Under the pieces are notes generated by a model. The model did no database searches. It was not told where the DNA came from and saw nothing but the letters and a program-made list of their open reading frames with translations. Of a stretch of 64,000 nucleotides of DNA, positions 60,860-64,000 are shown piece after piece. Within the stretch, counting starts at the first letter, position 1, and each line of letters begins with the position of its first letter. The position numbers were made by a program, and so were the translations under genes. The stretch is from Pyrocephalus nanus (taxonomy: Eukaryota; Chordata; Aves; Passeriformes; Tyrannidae): contig CM076261.1 of the NCBI GenBank assembly GCA_038380795.1, forward strand, positions 11,662,556 through 11,726,555, written 5' to 3'.

Positions 60860-61428
60860 GCCACCAGATCAAGGGAGGTGATTCTGCCCCTCTACTCTGT
60901 CCTCATGAGACCCAATCTGGAGTAATGCATCCAGCTCTGTGTATCCCAACATAAGGACACACAGACCTATTGGAGTGAATCCAGAGGAGGGTCACAAAGA
61001 TGATCGGGGGCTAGAGCACCTGTTCTACAAAGACAGGCTGAGAAAGTTGGGGTTATTCAGCCTGGAGGGGAAAAGGCTCCAGGAAACCTTATAGCAGCCT
61101 CCAAGTACCTAAAGCAAGCTTACAAGAGAGATGGAGAGGAACTTTTTACAATGGCATGTAGAGACAACAGGAAATGATTTTAAATTGAGAGTAGGTTTAT
61201 ATAACATATTAGGAACAAATTTTTTATTGTGAGGGTGGTGAGGCACTGGAACAGGTTGCCCAAAGAAGTTGTGGATGCTTCATTCATAGAAATGTTCAAA
61301 GTCAGGTTGAATGCGGCATTAGGAAGCCTGATCTAGTTGAAGGTGTCCCTGTCCGTGGCAGAGGATTGAAATGGGATGATCTTTAAGTTCTGTTCCCAGC
61401 CTAACTGTTCTGTAATTATATGATCATT
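60860..61428 (+). mobile_element. CR1 LINE 3' fragment (~570 bp)
   Basis: The sequence follows the CR1 ORF2 3' region and terminus on the plus strand: GGGAGGTGATTCTGCCCCTC, GAGACCCAATCTGGAGTA, ATTCAGCCTGGAGGGGAAAA, GGCACTGGAACAGGTTGCCC, GAAGTTGTGGATGCTTC, then a degraded tail ending TATATGATCATTAT. The copy is 5'-truncated with several indels. The open frame is broken, so no functional ORF2 remains. An LTR begins 38 bases downstream. Confidence 0.93.
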
Positions 61429-61466
61429 ATTGGCTGATATAAATATTTTTGTTATGTCTGTCTCAT

Positions 61467-62891
61467 TGTTGTGGTTTTGCCCAGTCGGTTAGCCCCTGGG
61501 GCTGAGAATGGTTTTGTCCAGGTGAAGTTCAGGACAAGAAACCAATTAAAACTCTCAGTAACACCTTTGCTAATTACATTTTTAAGAAAACGGAAGAGAA
61601 AACTTATTGCGCAGTTAAAATTAGGGCAGCAGCCATGTAGAAGAGCAGCGGGCCCGAGGGGGGCTAGGCCCCCTCTTCCCCCAGCCCTGGGCCGGGGGCA
61701 AGTGTAGCACTGAAACTCCTCCTTCTCTTCTGTAAGAGAGTGAAGAAAAAAAAAAGTTTAAAAGGCGAACTGCTTGGACAGAAACCGCTGCAGAGAAATT
61801 CCAGTGAAGGGATAAGGGACCTCCAAGGTCAAAACTGGCAGCCGGAGGAAAAAGAAAAACTGTGCAAAAGGGGGCTGTTTCTTTCCCCTTTTTCGCTCTC
61901 TCCCTTCAGCAGGGAAAAGACTGAAAAGTAATCCCTGCTACCTTTAGAAGATTTTTGGAATGAGGAGACCCCCATACGACTCACAGAAGAGCTTGTGGAT
62001 GTACCAGAGAATTAAGACTTCATGAGAAGGACTGAGGTGAGGCAGAGTCCTGCTGAAGATTTGTTACCCTGAGAAAAACCCACGCTGGAGCAGAACGGCT
62101 CAGGTGGGATGTTGGGATCCGAGTGAGGGATCCACGCCTCTTGAAGATTTATGACCCTGAAGGGATGAGGCTTACGCTGGAGCAGAACAGCTTGGGTAAG
62201 CTTGGGATCTGTCTGAAGGATCCATGCTGCTGCTAAAGATTTGTAGCCTTGAGAAAGAGACTTACGCCGGAGCAAGGACAGCCCGGGTAGGATGTGGGGA
62301 TCCAAGTAAGGGATCCGTGCTAGACCATGTTGGAGAGGTCTGTCAAGGACTTTTCTCCCATGGGGAGGGACCTCTATAGGGGACAGGGGTGGACTCTTAA
62401 GCCATTATCCCCTGGAACGCTGTGGAAGAAGATCCATGGTAGGCAAGTGTCCCCTTCCCCCCATGGAAGAGAAGACCCTTCAAGACCTGGGTAACCCCCA
62501 GCCTTCGGTCTTAGCCCAGGAGGGGGGTAGGCTCAGCCCTGGAGGCCGACACAGAGCAAGAGAGAGAGAGATGAAAGAATTCCAGCTGCGACGAGAGTGC
62601 TGCAGAGTTACTGGAGAGAGAGCTGGAACTCCGAGAATGGAGAAAAGGACTACTTCTCCTCCTTGGACTGATATATAAAGGGGGGAGGAGTATTTCTGTA
62701 AATACATAGCACTTTTACTTAAGTAGAATTGTTATAGATATAATTCTTTAGTAGTTTTTATTTTACTAATAATAAATATTCATACTATTTTCCCCAAATC
62801 CTGTCTCTTTTGTCTGCATAAACCTTCTCTCAACTAATAGTAATTTTGTGGGGAGTGTGAAAGCAAATTGACCCAGAGCAAAACCACGACA
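61467..62891 (+). mobile_element. Solo LTR of an avian endogenous retrovirus (~1.4 kb) with internal tandem repeats
   Basis: The ends form a near-perfect inverted pair: TGTTGTGGTTTTGCCC at the start and GAGCAAAACCACGACA at the end. A TATA box (TATATAAAG, 62672-62680) and AATAAA (62771-62776) give an ordered U3-R-U5 on the plus strand, with a very long U3 of about 1.2 kb. Within U3 lie three imperfect tandem units of about 90 bp (62052-62321). No retroviral coding sequence flanks it, hence solo. No target-site duplication is evident (TCTCAT on the left, TTTTTT on the right). Open frames within it are not genes. Confidence 0.87.
62052..62321 (+). repeat. Three ~90-bp tandem repeats inside the LTR
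   Basis: Each unit begins GAAGATTTGT-like (62055, 62143, 62235), continues with a CCCTGAG-like block, then an ACGCTGGAGCAG-like block, then GGGATC and GGATCC blocks. Spacing is 88 and 92 bases. The GCTGGAGCAG core also recurs in the other LTR family at 15604-16651, suggesting related U3 architecture. Confidence 0.85.
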
Positions 62892-62944
62892 TTTTTTGGT
62901 TGAGAATGTACCTTTATATTTCATTTTTTTAAACATATTTTTCA

Positions 62945-63360
62945 GAATAATTTTGATTATAAGGGTCCTTGGATGTCATCTGGTTCCAATACCCTGATCG
63001 AGTTTTAGTTAATGTCAATGTTAGTCATTAAATTTGGGGGATTTTTTAAAATATTCAACTAATTTTTTTTTTTATGCACCTGTGTCCTTGCTTTTCATCC
63101 TTTCGTTGTGCACCTCGGAAAAGAATTTAGCTTGACCTTCTCTATATGCTCCCATTACACTGCTGATAGGAGCAGTGAAATGGCTTTTTTACCTTCTCCA
63201 AAGTGAATAAACCCAGCTGTCAGCCACTCCTTCTACAACCTTTGTTTCTCCTCCTAATTATCTTGGTGGCCCTCCACTGGATTTTCTGTCTTCTGCTGAA
63301 CTTCCTGCAATTAGTCAATGTCCTCCTAGTACTAGTGAAACAAGACCTAGAAAGATTATT
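62945..63360 (-). mobile_element. Divergent CR1 LINE 3' fragment
   Basis: On the plus strand AAGGGTCCTTGGATGTCATC then TGGTTCCAATACCCTGATC is the reverse complement of a CR1 3' terminus. Further along, TTATCTTGGTGGCCCTCCAC then TGGATTTTCTGTC is the reverse complement of an ORF2 3' block. The piece is strongly diverged and has internal insertions, so it is older than the CR1 at 60860. Confidence 0.7.
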
Positions 63361-63361
63361 C

Positions 63362-63715
63362 CAAACCAAACCAAACTTGTAAAAATTTGCTTAGTATGCA
63401 TTCATGAGACATAGAAAAATACAATTATTCTCCCTGAAATAGCTAGTGGTGATCTAATTTGTCAAATAGTAAACTAAAAGATGGGTAAGCACTTCACTGG
63501 TTGATATTGCTGGATGGATTCCTTTACACTTAGTTGTAAATCTCTGGGGCCAGTTTTGAATGCAACATAAACTGGAGGGCACCATCAAAGTATTTAATGG
63601 AATCCAAATAAAGAATTCCTACTGTTGAAGTTTTACAGTAGTTATTACATTGGAATGACTAAACTGGACAATATCTATACATGTGTAATCAGCAAAAATA
63701 TTCTGCAGATAACCT
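63362..63715. other. Non-coding stretch, nothing recognised
   Basis: AT-rich spacer between two CR1 fragments. No recognisable feature. Confidence 0.45.
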
Positions 63716-63719
63716 CAAA

Positions 63720-64000
63720 TATTCTGTATAGTTTTGGTCACTGCAATACAGGAAATATATAATCTGTTAGTGTCCAAAGGAGGACAACAAGAATGGTGAA
63801 GGGCCTTGAGGGGAAGCCTTATGAGCAGCGGCTGAGAGCACTTGGTCTGTTCACCCTGGAGAGAAGGAGACTGAGGGGAGACCTCATTGCAATCTACAAC
63901 CTTCTCATGAGGAAGTGGAGGGGCAGGCACTGATCTCTTCTCTGGGGTGACCAGTGACAAGACCAAGGGAATGGTCTGAAGTTGTGTCAGGGGAGGTTGA
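63720..64000 (+). mobile_element. CR1 LINE fragment, runs off the window
   Basis: The plus-strand sequence GGAGGACAACAAGAATGGTG, then AGCAGCGGCTGAGAGCACTT, GGAGACTGAGGGGAGACC and CAATCTACAACCTTCTCATG matches the CR1 ORF2 3' region in order. The element continues beyond position 64000, so its 3' end cannot be judged. Confidence 0.92.

Noticed and set aside
61471..62707. Open frames of 63-97 codons as small genes
   Set aside because: They fall inside the LTR at 61467-62891; the minus-strand one simply translates the ~90-bp tandem repeats.
1..64000. CRISPR array, operon, phage, plasmid or bacterial defence system
   Set aside because: No spaced direct repeats, ribosome-binding sites, dense coding or bacterial-type genes; composition and repeats are those of a bird nuclear genome.

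Overview
This window looks like an intergenic, gene-desert stretch of a bird nuclear genome. It is AT-rich and has no long open reading frame that reads as a host gene. Its recognisable content is avian repeats: several CR1 LINE fragments, large solo LTRs of avian endogenous retroviruses, and one RTE-clade non-LTR retrotransposon. The LTR types (a ~1 kb LTR ending in a GGTCAACTCACTACA-like sequence, and a ~1.4 kb LTR with TGTTGTGGTTTTG/CAAAACCACGACA ends) resemble LTRs common in songbirds and their relatives. An RTE copy (AviRTE-like) points to one of the bird lineages that carry such elements; suboscine passerines are one possibility. That placement is inference from memory of repeat families, not a database result.

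Layout: 1-15.6 kb is AT-rich non-coding DNA with one small CR1 relic (6.9-7.1 kb) and a possible decayed repeat island (9.6-10.4 kb). 15.6-16.65 kb is a full solo LTR. 20.3-23.6 kb holds an unclassified GC-richer repeat, a pure (TTTTC)n array, one TATA-containing LTR and a second, weaker LTR candidate. 27.9-28.8 kb has an (AACC)n tract and an ancient CR1/L3-like relic. 30.2-32.9 kb is the best-resolved structure: a 2.5 kb, 5'-truncated, decayed RTE element inserted into a short CR1, with CR1 sequence on both sides and a CACAG flanking duplication. 34.4 and 39.1 kb carry CR1 fragments, and 37.2-37.7 kb has a relative of the 20.5 kb repeat. 49.2-50.7 kb is a CR1 reverse-transcriptase fragment between two LTR pieces in opposite orientation. 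60.8-64.0 kb is a repeat cluster: CR1(+), solo LTR, CR1(-), CR1(+).

Outside the repeats a few spots deserve attention as possible host signals: a 51-nt exon-like segment with strong splice sites (44957-45007), a CCAAT/TATA promoter-like block followed by a Kozak ATG and a splice donor (58207-58336), and two homeobox-motif-rich blocks that look like conserved non-coding elements (51.66-52.06 and 56.62-56.80 kb), the second with a nearly perfect RFX X-box palindrome. No rRNA, tRNA, CRISPR, operon or intact protein-coding gene was recognised. No system that I would call new was found; the nested RTE and the candidate regulatory and exon signals are the most interesting items.
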